Positions 8,412-17,040 of a stretch of 64,000 nt of DNA are shown one piece after another. Position numbers and translations under genes: made by a program. Each line of letters starts with the position of its first letter. The stretch's first letter is position 1. The notes beneath the pieces are model-generated. The model was not told where the DNA came from. It made no database searches and worked only from the letters and a program-made list of their open reading frames with translations. Source of the stretch: Methylomonas sp. MK1 (GTDB lineage Bacteria > Pseudomonadota > Gammaproteobacteria > Methylococcales > Methylomonadaceae); assembly GCF_000365425.1 (NCBI RefSeq), contig NZ_AQOV01000001.1:1426001-1490000 (forward strand). Direction: 5' to 3'.

Positions 8412-9464
8412 TCATGAGACGCCGCTAAAGCGAATATAACGTCTTAGCGGCGAGCTGGCGGCCCACACAAAGGCCTCGGAGTAGTAATGCATCAGGGCCA
8501 AATAACCCAGAAAACCCAAGGTTACGGCTTTGTAGATTTGTGTGGAAAACAGGGTTTGCAACAATACATTCACTAAATCGTCGCCATAAGCCTGCAACAA
8601 ATAAGTCAAAACAAAAGACAGCAAGGGCAATACTAGCCAAACAGGTAATCGACATACCGCTGCCGCTCGGAACAAACTATTCTGCGGCTGTTCGCCGTGA
8701 CGGTTCACATCGTGTGTCACGTAAAAACTATACGCGGTAATGTCGTGCACCAAGCGCGGCATCAAGATCGCCAGAAAATAATACTGCTGGCTGTACACAT
8801 ACCAACTGCTAGCGACTAACAGGGTATTTGCCCACAGAAAATACAGCCCAAACCGGCTGGGCACATAGCGTTGACACGCCAAGGTGCTAATCAACAATCC
8901 AACGGTCAGCACGCTGGCAACCTGTAACACCAGCGCGGCTTGCGCTGGCTCCAGGCTATTTTTTAGAAAAATGCCCATATAGATAAAAACCCCGGCACTG
9001 ACGCTGAGCCACAACTGCAAGTAAAACGCCCAACTCGGCAAGCGACATACCGCCTTGGCGATGCCGTGCTGTTGTTTCAAAACATGGTAGACCGTCCAGC
9101 AGGCAGTGATAATGTATAGCGCGCGGTAAGGAATAAACAGACTGCCGATGCCGAAAAAAACCATGATGAACAAAGTCATGCCGATTAGTTTGCTCTTAAA
9201 GGCATGCAAATAGTCATGGTGGCTGACCAACAAGAGATTGCTAGCGATGATATGCGGGGTACCGAATAAAATTTGAAACAATAAAAAATGCGTTGGGCTA
9301 CTGGGCAGCATATTGCGTAGCGCGAAATTAAAGCCGAATTTGTCTAACCAAAGCACCACTAAACACAGCGGCACAATTGCGTACAAACTCAGTAAAAAGC
9401 GGAAAGACACCGCCAGTTTATTGCTACTTTTTTGTTCGGGAAATGAAATGATCTGCGCAACCAC
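8412..9464 (-). CDS. Histidine-rich polytopic membrane protein, unknown function
   Basis: 350 aa with roughly nine predicted membrane segments. I do not recognise the family firmly. Conserved-looking His clusters occur at or near membrane edges: FGTPHIIASN with VSHHDYLH, VYHVLKQQHGIAKA, RLVHDITAYSFYVTHDVNRH and ALMHYYSEAFVW. Such repeated His/Asp/Glu groupings recall integral-membrane di-iron enzymes, but no canonical desaturase HX3H...HX2HH set is complete. The start is GTG with an AAGGTGG ribosome site 4 nt upstream. The preceding 100 nt hold a promoter-like element over a palindrome. It converges with the dodecin operon. Confidence 0.75.
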   Translation of the reverse strand: MVAQIISFPEQKSSNKLAVSFRFLLSLYAIVPLCLVVLWLDKFGFNFALRNMLPSSPTHFLLFQILFGTPHIIASNLLLVSHHDYLHAFKSKLIGMTLFIMVFFGIGSLFIPYRALYIITACWTVYHVLKQQHGIAKAVCRLPSWAFYLQLWLSVSAGVFIYMGIFLKNSLEPAQAALVLQVASVLTVGLLISTLACQRYVPSRFGLYFLWANTLLVASSWYVYSQQYYFLAILMPRLVHDITAYSFYVTHDVNRHGEQPQNSLFRAAAVCRLPVWLVLPLLSFVLTYLLQAYGDDLVNVLLQTLFSTQIYKAVTLGFLGYLALMHYYSEAFVWAASSPLRRYIRFSGVS

Positions 9465-9498
9465 GGTGCCACCTTTTTATTATTTTTAGGCAGCGGCT

Positions 9499-9526
9499 AT
9501 TATCACCATTTTGAGTAATGACTCAA
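9499..9526 (-). promoter_or_regulatory. Candidate promoter overlapping a perfect palindrome
   Basis: Reading the minus strand: -35 TTGAGT (9521-9526), 16-nt spacer, -10 GATAAT (9499-9504). The -35 is one arm of TTGAGT-AATG-ACTCAA (9511-9526), a perfect inverted repeat that could be an operator. It resembles, but does not match, the spacing of FNR/CRP boxes. Confidence 0.4.
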
Positions 9527-9565
9527 TATCTATTTGATTTTTAACCGGTAAAGCGAGCGGGAATA

Positions 9566-10501
9566 TTAATTTCGCTTGCCTTGCAAACCGCCGGTATGGA
9601 TTGCCACTATCCGCTGCCCGGCGGGGAAATAGTCCCGTCGGATTAAATCGTAGAGCGCAAACAACAGCTTTCCGGTGTAAATCGGCTCCAGCTCGATGCC
9701 GTGCCGCCGTTGAAAATCCTGCATAAACGCCAACAAAACCGGCGTCGTTTTGGCGAAACCGCCGAAATGGTAATCCACTAGAATTCGCCGGTCTGCATGA
9801 CTGGTCATTCTCTGCATTTCCAGTAATTGCTCAACATCGTTAATTAGAAAGTCGCCACCCTTCATCGCGGCTACGCCGATAGCGTGTTGAGCTAACGGCG
9901 AGGCCAGCAAGCCTGCTAGAGTGGTGCCGGTACCGCATGCTACGGCCAGTATGTCGAAATCGATTTCGATTTCATCGACCAGCTCGGCAACGCCTTGCAA
10001 AGCCAAGTATGTGGCTCCACCTTCCGGCAACCAATATTGGCCGGGCTGGAGTTCCGGTAAACTGTCGTGGCCTTGATAGCCACGCAACTGACGATAGTGG
10101 CTACGTGACACAAAACGCAGCTCCATGCCCCAGTCAAGCAGATCATTTAACGTCGGGTTGAGTTGCGGCGGCCTCTCACCGCGAATAAAGCCTATGGTTT
10201 TCAGCCCCAAAGCTTTACCGCTAAAAGCCAGGGCATGTAGGTGATTCGAATAGGCACCGCCCATGCTGACAATGCAATCGGCGCCAGCGTATAAGGCATG
10301 ATTGAGGATATATTTGAGTTTGCGCCATTTATTGCCGGAGATAATCGGATGCAGCAAGTCGTCGCGCTTGATCCACAATTCCAACTGCCGGTCTGCTAAT
10401 TCCGGGTCGTTAATCTTGGTCAGCGGCGCTGCGGCCAAACTGCGCTGCAAAGCCTTCAGACGCGGATGTAGAGCGATCACTGCGCTTGCTTGATGGCCCA
10501 C
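9566..10501 (-). CDS. PLP-dependent deaminase of the ACC deaminase/D-cysteine desulfhydrase family
   Basis: 311 aa fold-type II PLP enzyme. LWIKRDDLLHPIISGNKWRKL carries the Schiff-base lysine (K58 by this numbering). The SMGGAYSNHLHALA and ACGTGTTLAGLL loops bind substrate and phosphate. The family splits ACC to 2-oxobutyrate or D-cysteine to pyruvate + H2S, and sequence alone does not separate these. The ATG at 10501 overlaps folP by 25 nt. A GTG at 10480 overlapping the folP stop as GTGA is an attractive alternative start. It probably shares the folP transcript. Confidence 0.85.
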   Translation of the reverse strand: MGHQASAVIALHPRLKALQRSLAAAPLTKINDPELADRQLELWIKRDDLLHPIISGNKWRKLKYILNHALYAGADCIVSMGGAYSNHLHALAFSGKALGLKTIGFIRGERPPQLNPTLNDLLDWGMELRFVSRSHYRQLRGYQGHDSLPELQPGQYWLPEGGATYLALQGVAELVDEIEIDFDILAVACGTGTTLAGLLASPLAQHAIGVAAMKGGDFLINDVEQLLEMQRMTSHADRRILVDYHFGGFAKTTPVLLAFMQDFQRRHGIELEPIYTGKLLFALYDLIRRDYFPAGQRIVAIHTGGLQGKRN

Positions 10502-11295
10502 GCCACATCCGCAGCCTGGCGGTTGGCTTTGACATCATGAACCCGGAACATCTGAACCCCCGCCATCACGCCCAACGCAGTGGTCACCGCGGTCGCAGTG
10601 ACTAATTCGGCAGGTTCGCTGACATTGCAGATACTGCCCATGAAACGCTTGCGGCTGGTGCCCAGCAACACCGGGTAACCCAAATCGACAAAACTGCGCA
10701 AATGCGCCAAAAGATCGATATTGTCTTGCTTACCTTTGCCAAAACCAATGCCGGGATCTATAGCGATATTTTCTGCCAATACTCCAGCCGCCAACGCTTC
10801 GGCGATACGCTGTTGCAACACGGCGGTCACATCGGCTAGTACATCGTCGTAATACGGCTGGTCCTGCATGGTTTTCGGCGTACCCTGCATATGCATCAGT
10901 ATGATGGGAACTTGAGCGGATGCCGCAAAAGCCAACATATTGGGATCGCCCTGACCGGCCGAGACGTCGTTGATGATATTCGCCCCCGCCACCACCGCTG
11001 CTGAAGCAACCTGGCTTAACGTGGTATCTATGCTGATTTGCACTTGAGGATAGCCAGCACGGATCGCAGTAATCACCGGCACCACCCGGCGAATTTGCTC
11101 ATCCGCGGCAACTGGATCGGAACCGGGCCGAGTCGACTCACCGCCGACATCGATAATATCGGCACCTTCGGTTATCATTTTTTCAGCTTGCGCTATGGCT
11201 GCAGCCACGCCGGTAAATTTACCGCCATCGGAAAAACTATCGGGAGTGACGTTGAGTATCCCCATCAGTTGGGGACTATTGACAGCATTGAACAT
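10477..11295 (-). CDS. folP: Dihydropteroate synthase
   Basis: 272 aa TIM barrel. Condenses hydroxymethyl-dihydropterin pyrophosphate with p-aminobenzoate in folate synthesis. Motifs in order: MGILNVTPDSFSDGG (11-25), DIIDVGGESTRPGS, INDVSAGQ, DPGIGFGK, LLGTSRKRF and RVHDVKANRQ, which together bind pterin and diphosphate. Length is normal. It is not next to ftsH or glmM as in E. coli; the downstream partner is the PLP deaminase. Confidence 0.96.
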   Translation of the reverse strand: MFNAVNSPQLMGILNVTPDSFSDGGKFTGVAAAIAQAEKMITEGADIIDVGGESTRPGSDPVAADEQIRRVVPVITAIRAGYPQVQISIDTTLSQVASAAVVAGANIINDVSAGQGDPNMLAFAASAQVPIILMHMQGTPKTMQDQPYYDDVLADVTAVLQQRIAEALAAGVLAENIAIDPGIGFGKGKQDNIDLLAHLRSFVDLGYPVLLGTSRKRFMGSICNVSEPAELVTATAVTTALGVMAGVQMFRVHDVKANRQAADVAWAIKQAQ

Positions 11296-11395
11296 ATTTG
11301 AAAACTCCTCGATAGCAGCAAACGCGTAGTTTACCGTTGTCGAGTCGTTTTTAGAATTTACCGGCTACCGTTTTACGCTATGCCGATAGCAGGCT

Positions 11396-11421
11396 GCCAT
11401 CCCGCCGGGCGGCGGGATGGC
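11396..11421 (-). terminator. Strong GC hairpin downstream of the Nif11 gene
   Basis: An 11-bp perfect stem (GCCATCCCGCC at 11396-11406 with 11411-11421) and 4-nt loop, 10 nt past the Nif11 stop. There is no T-run in either direction, so it may be an mRNA-stabilising hairpin or REP-like repeat rather than a true terminator. Confidence 0.4.
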
Positions 11422-11430
11422 GCTCAATCG

Positions 11431-11649
11431 TTAAACTCTTAGTAGCGCTTTAGCCAGTTTTTCTGAAAGCTGCTCTTCAACAAATTGTGGTTCGTTGGGT
11501 GGATACAGTTCGTCTTCTTCGATTTCGAACCCGCTTTCCTTAGCCAATAACAGCATTTCCTTAATCTTGACGCAGGCTTTCAGTTTTTCTTTCAGCCCCT
11601 CATCGCCTTTGGCTTTTTCAGAAAATTCTTTGATGACCTTAATTGACAT
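11431..11649 (-). CDS. Nif11-domain small protein
   Basis: 72 aa. The N-terminal half, with MSIKVIKEFSEKAKGD, LKEKLKAC and LAKESGFEIEEDEL, follows the Nif11 / Nif11-like leader pattern. Members either occur in nitrogen-fixation contexts or serve as leader regions of RiPP precursors. The C-terminal part is short and charged with no GG or GA cleavage motif and a single Cys. No RiPP-modifying enzyme lies nearby, so a free-standing Nif11 protein is more likely than a precursor peptide. Role unknown. Confidence 0.75.
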   Translation of the reverse strand: MSIKVIKEFSEKAKGDEGLKEKLKACVKIKEMLLLAKESGFEIEEDELYPPNEPQFVEEQLSEKLAKALLRV

Positions 11650-11703
11650 TGATAACTCCGTGATAACTCTGAAGGTTGGATAAAACTCAAAGTTATCTAA
11701 GCA

Positions 11704-11737
11704 AAATAACGGCCAGTTTTTTTAAAAGCCGTTATTT
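11704..11737 (-). terminator. Hairpin downstream of the flavin reductase
   Basis: A perfect 10-bp stem AAATAACGGC (11704-11713) with GCCGTTATTT (11728-11737). On the minus strand the stem ends in TTATTTTG, a weak U-tract, which fits termination of the upstream flavin reductase. Confidence 0.45.
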
Positions 11738-11868
11738 CGTTTGCAGTTCAAGGTATTACCAAAAAAGTGTCGCCAAAAACGACAGCTATTCACCTACAAT
11801 TCATGCGGCATTTGTAGCAAATACAACAATTGTCGGAGCGTATAGACATAGCCAACGACAGTAAATCT

Positions 11869-12357
11869 TTAGCCTTGTGTAGCAACCGTGCGATACGCAG
11901 AATGGTAATACAGTAATGGATCCCCTTCACGGCACACCACACTATCAACTTCACCAATAATCACCCAATGGCTACCGGCCTGAACTTGTTGCACTACCCG
12001 GCACTCCAGTACCGCCAAGGCTTCGCTCAAAATCGGCGCCCCGTTTTCGCCCACTTGCCAGGCGATACTGGCAAAGCGCTGTTCTTGGGTGGTACTACCG
12101 GCAAATTGATTGGATACGTCTTCTTGCGCGCTATTAAGAATATTGACTGCAAAGCGGCGGCTTTCCAGCAAGGCCGCGCCGGTATCGGTCGCTTGATTCA
12201 GACAGACCAGAATTTGCGGCGGATCCAAGGACACGCTGCTAAACGCGGTCGCGGTCATGCCTCTGGGCTGGTTGTCACGGCCCTGAGTCGTAACCACCGT
12301 TACGCCGCTGGCCCATAATTTAAGGGCATTTTTAAATTGTTTGGCTTCAACGCTCAT
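11869..12357 (-). CDS. Flavin reductase family protein (FMN split barrel, HpaC-like)
   Basis: 162 aa. The family reduces free FMN/FAD with NAD(P)H, often to supply a partner monooxygenase. GVTVVTTQG, PRGMTATAFSSVSLDPPQILVCLN, FAVNILN and HWVIIGEV are characteristic of the flavin-binding split barrel. No partner oxygenase is adjacent, so the physiological acceptor is unknown. It is transcribed in the same direction as lysS upstream, with about 50 nt between, and could share its transcript. Confidence 0.88.
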   Translation of the reverse strand: MSVEAKQFKNALKLWASGVTVVTTQGRDNQPRGMTATAFSSVSLDPPQILVCLNQATDTGAALLESRRFAVNILNSAQEDVSNQFAGSTTQEQRFASIAWQVGENGAPILSEALAVLECRVVQQVQAGSHWVIIGEVDSVVCREGDPLLYYHSAYRTVATQG

Positions 12358-12411
12358 AATTTTCTCTTAGATCCAATAGCGATAACACAGCATAGATGTC
12401 TGATTGTGCAA

Positions 12412-13908
12412 TCAGTTTTTAGGACGCATATGCGGGAACAGCAACACATCGCGAATACTTGGCGAGTTGGTGAACAACATCACCAAACGGTCGATACCGA
12501 TGCCCTCCCCTGCGGTCGGTGGCATACCGTGCTCCAGCGCGGTGATGTAATCGGCATCGAAATGCATCGCTTCGTTGTCGCCGGCTTCCTTTTCTTCTAC
12601 CTGTTTCTGGAAGCGCTCGGCTTGGTCCTCAGCATCGTTCAACTCGGTAAAGCCGTTGGCGATTTCGCGGCCGCCGACGAAAAACTCAAAACGGTCAGTG
12701 ACATGCGGATCGTTGTCGTTCCGACGCGCTAGTGGTGAGACTTCCACAGGATATGCGGTAATGAAAGTCGGGTTCATCAAGCGATGTTCGACGGTTTTTT
12801 CGAAAATTTCGATTTGTACCTTGCCCAAGCCATAACTATCTTTAACCGGAATTTTCAGCTTTTCGGCAACTTTCACGGCTGCTTCGCGAGCCGTCAGATC
12901 AGCCAGCGTCAATTCAGGGTTGAAATGCAGGATGGACTCTAACACCGTCATCCGCGCGAAAGGTTTGCCGAAATCGTATTGGTCGCCTTGATATTCGATA
13001 ACGCTATTGCCAACCACGTCTTCGGCTATGCCTTTCAGCATGGCTTCGGTCAAATCCATCAAGTCGCCGTATTCCGCGTAGGCTTGGTAGAACTCCATCA
13101 TCGTAAACTCGGGATTATGCCGGGTCGACAAACCTTCGTTGCGAAAGTTACGGTTGATCTCGAACACCCGCTCAAAACCGCCCACTACCAGCCGTTTCAA
13201 ATACAACTCCGGCGCGATGCGTAGATACAATTCCATGTCCAGCGCGTTGTGGAAGGTGGTAAACGGCCTAGCGGTCGCTCCACCGGGGATGACTTGCATC
13301 ATCGGTGTTTCAACTTCTAAAAAGTCCCGCGCAATCAGAAATTCGCGAATGTAATTGACGATCTTCGAGCGCATCAAAAAGGTCTTGCGCGTCTCGTCGC
13401 TCATGATCAAGTCCAAATAGCGCTGGCGATATTTGATTTCTTGATCGGCGATGCCGTGGAATTTTTCCGGCAAAGGGCGCAGAGCTTTGGTCAGCAAACG
13501 AATATCGTCCAGTCTGACACTCAACTCGCCAACTTTAGTTTTAAACAACGTGCCCTCGGCACCAACGATATCGCCAATGTCCCATTTTTTAAACTGGTCG
13601 TTGTATACGCCTTCCGGCAGATTATCGCGGGCCACGTAAACTTGAATTTGCCCGGACATATCCTGCAAATGACAGAAGCTGGCCTTGCCCATGATGCGCC
13701 GTGTCATCATTCGCCCGGCGATCTTCACCCGAATCGGCTCAGCCAACAGCTCTTCTTCCGTTTTCTCGCCGTATTCGGCCAACAATTCACCGGCTACTAC
13801 ATTCCGCCGAAAATCGGTCGGAAATGCGATACCTTCTTCACGCAAAGAATTAAGTTTTTCGCGGCGTTGTTTGATCTGTTCTTGTTCGTCGTGTTCGAGT
13901 TCTGACAT
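12412..13908 (-). CDS. lysS: Lysyl-tRNA synthetase, class II
   Basis: 498 aa from the chosen ATG at 13908 ([11 protein letters not shown]). An in-frame ATG at 13983 would add 25 residues absent from the family. The N-terminal OB-fold anticodon-binding domain (IKIAG-type region with QVYVARD) is followed by the class II catalytic core. Motif 1 lies near FLEVETPMM, motif 2 at [20 protein letters not shown] and motif 3 at [20 protein letters not shown]. It charges tRNA-Lys in the cytosol. In many proteobacteria lysS follows prfB. Here a toxin-antitoxin pair separates lysS from prfB on the same strand. Confidence 0.96.
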   Translation of the reverse strand: MSELEHDEQEQIKQRREKLNSLREEGIAFPTDFRRNVVAGELLAEYGEKTEEELLAEPIRVKIAGRMMTRRIMGKASFCHLQDMSGQIQVYVARDNLPEGVYNDQFKKWDIGDIVGAEGTLFKTKVGELSVRLDDIRLLTKALRPLPEKFHGIADQEIKYRQRYLDLIMSDETRKTFLMRSKIVNYIREFLIARDFLEVETPMMQVIPGGATARPFTTFHNALDMELYLRIAPELYLKRLVVGGFERVFEINRNFRNEGLSTRHNPEFTMMEFYQAYAEYGDLMDLTEAMLKGIAEDVVGNSVIEYQGDQYDFGKPFARMTVLESILHFNPELTLADLTAREAAVKVAEKLKIPVKDSYGLGKVQIEIFEKTVEHRLMNPTFITAYPVEVSPLARRNDNDPHVTDRFEFFVGGREIANGFTELNDAEDQAERFQKQVEEKEAGDNEAMHFDADYITALEHGMPPTAGEGIGIDRLVMLFTNSPSIRDVLLFPHMRPKN

Positions 13909-13996
13909 TTTGGTAATCGGTAAAATCAAATATGGATCGGGTTTATGGAATTCAAGTTGATGATGGGCCTTGCCGAAAATCAATTAACAACACTAA

Positions 13997-14365
13997 CTAT
14001 CTCGCCAATGGCAACAAACGTACCCTCTCGCGCAGTTCATCGGCAACGATCAGCGCCCCGTCGCTTAGCTCTCTTTCAAAGCGACGCAATAGGCCAATTG
14101 CTCGCAATCCGAGAACATTAGGTGAAACATCATGCGTACGTATTTGAAAAACGCTGGGGGATTCAGCATTGGTCAAGGCCAGTAAAGTGCCAAAATCGAG
14201 ATCGTGTGTAAAAACGATAGCATTCTGAGAACGCGCCCAGTCAAATAATTCCGTGTCTAAAGCATCAACTGCCCCCACTTCAATCCAGTGCACGGCGTCG
14301 AAACCAGCCTCCACCAGCAGTGGCACCCAAGCTGGCGAAAGATTCATATCTAATAAAACCTTCAT
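13997..14365 (-). CDS. DUF5615 PIN-like toxin
   Basis: 122 aa. MKVLLDMNLSP at the start and FTHDLDFGTLLAL in the middle carry the acidic residues of the DUF5615/PIN-like nuclease fold, a predicted metal-dependent RNase. It overlaps the upstream DUF433 gene by 4 nt (ATGA), the usual antitoxin-toxin arrangement. It sits between prfB and lysS, which are often adjacent, so the pair looks inserted. Nuclease activity is predicted from the family, not shown. Confidence 0.85.
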   Translation of the reverse strand: MKVLLDMNLSPAWVPLLVEAGFDAVHWIEVGAVDALDTELFDWARSQNAIVFTHDLDFGTLLALTNAESPSVFQIRTHDVSPNVLGLRAIGLLRRFERELSDGALIVADELRERVRLLPLAR

Positions 14366-14592
14366 GCCGCCACAAGCGGCAACTCAACTTCTTCTGATCG
14401 CCAAGCAGCATAACGTAAAGCTTCGGTTATATCTTCCGCTTCTAAATACGGGTATAGATCGAGGACGTCTTTAAAGGTATAACCGCTGGCTATCAGACCG
14501 ACAATAGTACCGGCAGTAACTCGAAGCCCCCGCAAGCAAGGTTTTCCACCCATGACAGCCGGGTTGAAGGTGATACGATCAAAATTTTTCAT
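14362..14592 (-). CDS. DUF433 antitoxin
   Basis: 76 aa. ITFNPAVMGGKPCLRGLRVTAGTIVGLIASG followed by a YPYLEAEDITEALRYA helix is the DUF433 signature (winged/HTH-like small proteins paired with PIN-like toxins). It should neutralise the downstream DUF5615 protein and autoregulate the pair. The hydrophobic C-terminus (VELPLVAA) runs to the overlap with the toxin. Confidence 0.87.
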   Translation of the reverse strand: MKNFDRITFNPAVMGGKPCLRGLRVTAGTIVGLIASGYTFKDVLDLYPYLEAEDITEALRYAAWRSEEVELPLVAA

Positions 14593-14628
14593 GTCGACCT
14601 CACAGTCTCTTTCTCATACGCGGGTAAT

Positions 14629-15726
14629 TTACAGCCCACTCTTCAAACTAGCCTCGATAAACTGATCCAGCGCCCCGTCCAAAACGGCCTGAGTATTGCC
14701 GGTTTCGACGTTAGTACGCAGATCTTTGATGCGGGATTGATCTAACACGTAGGAACGAATCTGGCTGCCCCAACCGATGTCGGATTTAGAGTCTTCAATC
14801 GCTTGCAAACCTTCGCTGCGTTTCAGCATTTCCATCTCATAGAGCTTGGCTTTGAGCTGCTTCATGGCGGTATCTTTGTTTTTATGCTGTGATCTGTCGC
14901 TCTGGCATTGGGTCACGATGCCGCTGGGACCGTGCGTAATCCGCACCGCCGATTCCGTTCTATTGACGTGCTGACCGCCGGCGCCGCTGGCCCGGTATAC
15001 GTCGATGCGCAAATCGGCTGGGTTGATGTCCACTTCGATGTCATCGTCAATTTCCGGCGACACGAAGACCGAGGCAAACGAAGTATGCCGGCGGTTGCCG
15101 GAGTCGAACGGCGATTTTCTGACCAAACGATGTACGCCGGTTTCGGTGCGCAACCAACCGAAGGCATACGGCCCCTCAAATTTGATGGTAGCACTTTTGA
15201 TGCCGGCCACATCGCCCGGGGATTCTTCGATTAATTCGGTTTTAAAACCTTTTGCTTCGCCCCAACGCAAATACATCCGTTCAATCATCGATGCCCAATC
15301 CTGTGCTTCGGTGCCGCCTGAGCCGGATTGGACGTCCAGGAAGGCGTTATTGGCGTCCATCTCGCCGGAGAACATCCGTTGAAACTCCAAAGCCGCTACT
15401 TTCTTTTCGTACTCTTCAAGATCGAGGGCCACGGTATCGACCGTTTCTTCGTCGTTTTCTTCTACCGCCATCAACAACAATTCTTCGGCGTCGGACAAAC
15501 CTTGTTCAAGCTCAATGATCGTATTGACGATGCCTTCCAGCATCGCCCTTTCCTTACCCATGGCTTGCGCTTGTTCCGGTTTATTCCAGATAGCCGGATC
15601 TTCCAGCTCGCGCAGCACCTCCACCAGACGCTCGCTTTTGTTCTCAAAATCAAGATAGCTTTTTAGGCCGGCACTCCGTTCGCGCAGGTCGGCTATCTTG
15701 TATTTAATCGGATTAATTTCTTGCAT
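14629..15726 (-). CDS. prfB: Peptide chain release factor 2, without programmed frameshift
   Basis: About 365 aa from ATG 15726 ([11 protein letters not shown]), preceded by GAGG. RF2 reads UGA/UAA and triggers peptide release. The SPF anticodon-like tripeptide (VRKSPFDSG) and the catalytic GGQ ([15 protein letters not shown]) are present. Where most bacteria have CTT-TGA-C and a +1 shift, this gene reads TAT-CTT-GAT-TTT continuously (around 15646-15660), so the UGA-sensing autoregulation is absent. An upstream in-frame ATG at 15789 would add residues unlike RF2. Confidence 0.96.
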   Translation of the reverse strand: MQEINPIKYKIADLRERSAGLKSYLDFENKSERLVEVLRELEDPAIWNKPEQAQAMGKERAMLEGIVNTIIELEQGLSDAEELLLMAVEENDEETVDTVALDLEEYEKKVAALEFQRMFSGEMDANNAFLDVQSGSGGTEAQDWASMIERMYLRWGEAKGFKTELIEESPGDVAGIKSATIKFEGPYAFGWLRTETGVHRLVRKSPFDSGNRRHTSFASVFVSPEIDDDIEVDINPADLRIDVYRASGAGGQHVNRTESAVRITHGPSGIVTQCQSDRSQHKNKDTAMKQLKAKLYEMEMLKRSEGLQAIEDSKSDIGWGSQIRSYVLDQSRIKDLRTNVETGNTQAVLDGALDQFIEASLKSGL

Positions 15727-15814
15727 GAACCTCAAAACCCAAGCCAATACCCACACAGGGCACGAGACGCCGAGCGATGCCCGGCGCATTCAAAAAACCG
15801 TGGATTATAAACGA

Positions 15815-16603
15815 TTACGCCACCGGGTTGGGCTGGCGGTTTTTTAAAGACCAGACGATGCAAGCAATGCCGGCCAATACAAACGGCACGCTCAGTAGCT
15901 GACCGGTGGTAAACATTACCCCGGTGTCGTACATGGCTTGCTCAGTTTTGAAGTATTCCAAGAAAAAACGCACAGTGAACAACATGGTGATGAAACAGCC
16001 GAACACGAACCCTGGCTTATTGGCCTGTTTTTTGTAAATCGCCAGTGAAATCAGATAAATCATCAGGTAACAAGCCGCCTCATATAGCTGCACTGGATGC
16101 CTAGGCAACGGATCGATCCGCGAAAACACAACCCCCCACGGTAAGTCCGTGGGAATACCTAGAATCTCCGAATTAAAGAAATTACCGATGCGGATTAGTG
16201 CGCCGGCCAAGGCGGTCGGGATACTGACTCTATCCAACAACCAAAAATAACTATCACCATATTTGCGCCGATACAAATACAAGGCCAGGATGATACCCAG
16301 TGTGGCGCCGTGACTCGCTAATCCTCCTTCCCACACTGCCAGAATTTTTAAGGGGTGAGATAAATAGTAGGCAGGATCGTAAAGCAGGGTATGCCCTAGA
16401 CGCGCGCCGACGATGGTAGCTATCACCATATACCAAAGCAGCGTATCAAGCTCTTCGATATTTTTGCCTTCGCGCTGATAGATCCATTGCATAGTCAAAA
16501 AACTGCCGACAAAGCCGGATGCGAACATCAAGCCGTACCAGCGAATTTTCAGAAAGCCGAAATCGACAAGAATGGGGTCAATATTCCAGATGAAATGTTC
16601 CAT
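15815..16603 (-). CDS. lgt: Prolipoprotein diacylglyceryl transferase
   Basis: 262 aa inner-membrane enzyme with about seven membrane helices. Transfers diacylglycerol from phosphatidylglycerol to the lipobox Cys of prolipoproteins. The Lgt signature GALIRIGNFFNSEILG and HPVQLYEA are present, as is the N-terminal FLKIRWYGLMFASGF. It lies 80 nt downstream of the Rieske protein on the same strand. Confidence 0.96.
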   Translation of the reverse strand: MEHFIWNIDPILVDFGFLKIRWYGLMFASGFVGSFLTMQWIYQREGKNIEELDTLLWYMVIATIVGARLGHTLLYDPAYYLSHPLKILAVWEGGLASHGATLGIILALYLYRRKYGDSYFWLLDRVSIPTALAGALIRIGNFFNSEILGIPTDLPWGVVFSRIDPLPRHPVQLYEAACYLMIYLISLAIYKKQANKPGFVFGCFITMLFTVRFFLEYFKTEQAMYDTGVMFTTGQLLSVPFVLAGIACIVWSLKNRQPNPVA

Positions 16604-16689
16604 GATTATGCGGAAAGTAGGTACGGTTTAAGCAAATGAGCGGCGATTCTAACGCCGACTGAGATTTTTCGCCGTTTATCTTGCGCGGG

Positions 16690-17004
16690 TCATCTTGAAT
16701 CCGCTACTTGAATTCTGCCGTCGACGATCCTTACCGGAAAGGTGGCGACATCTTCGTAAGCCGGCGCGCATTTGACGGCGCCGGTTTTAACGCAAAACCG
16801 CGCCCCGTGACGCGGACAGACAATTTCATCGCCATCCAGCTCGCCGCTGGCGATTTCAGCACCGTCATGCGTGCAAACGTCTTCAATCGCATAACATTGA
16901 TCATCGATTTTAAAAATTGCCACATCGGTACCGTCGACATCAACCAGCACATGTTCGCCATTTGCCAGTGCCGATTCGGCCACCACATCAATCCAATCGC
17001 TCAT
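16690..17004 (-). CDS. Rieske [2Fe-2S] ferredoxin-like protein
   Basis: 104 aa soluble protein with the two cluster-binding boxes CTHDGAEI (C-X-H) and CPRHGARF (C-X2-H), matching ferredoxins of the non-heme Rieske type. No membrane anchor or signal. It lies in the run sufS-sufU-rsmJ-Rieske-lgt on one strand, a plausible client or accessory of Fe-S assembly. Electron donor and acceptor are unknown. Confidence 0.9.
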   Translation of the reverse strand: MSDWIDVVAESALANGEHVLVDVDGTDVAIFKIDDQCYAIEDVCTHDGAEIASGELDGDEIVCPRHGARFCVKTGAVKCAPAYEDVATFPVRIVDGRIQVADSR

Positions 17005-17040
17005 GCTTGCCTCGTTTGGGTTTAAGTTTTGTCTGCCAAT

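Noticed and set aside
11431..11649. RiPP precursor peptide
   Set aside because: Nif11 leader-like region is present, but no cleavage motif, no Cys/Ser/Thr-rich core and no modifying enzyme nearby.
15640..15726. Programmed frameshift in prfB
   Set aside because: The expected CTT-TGA-C is absent; the reading frame is continuous across the site.
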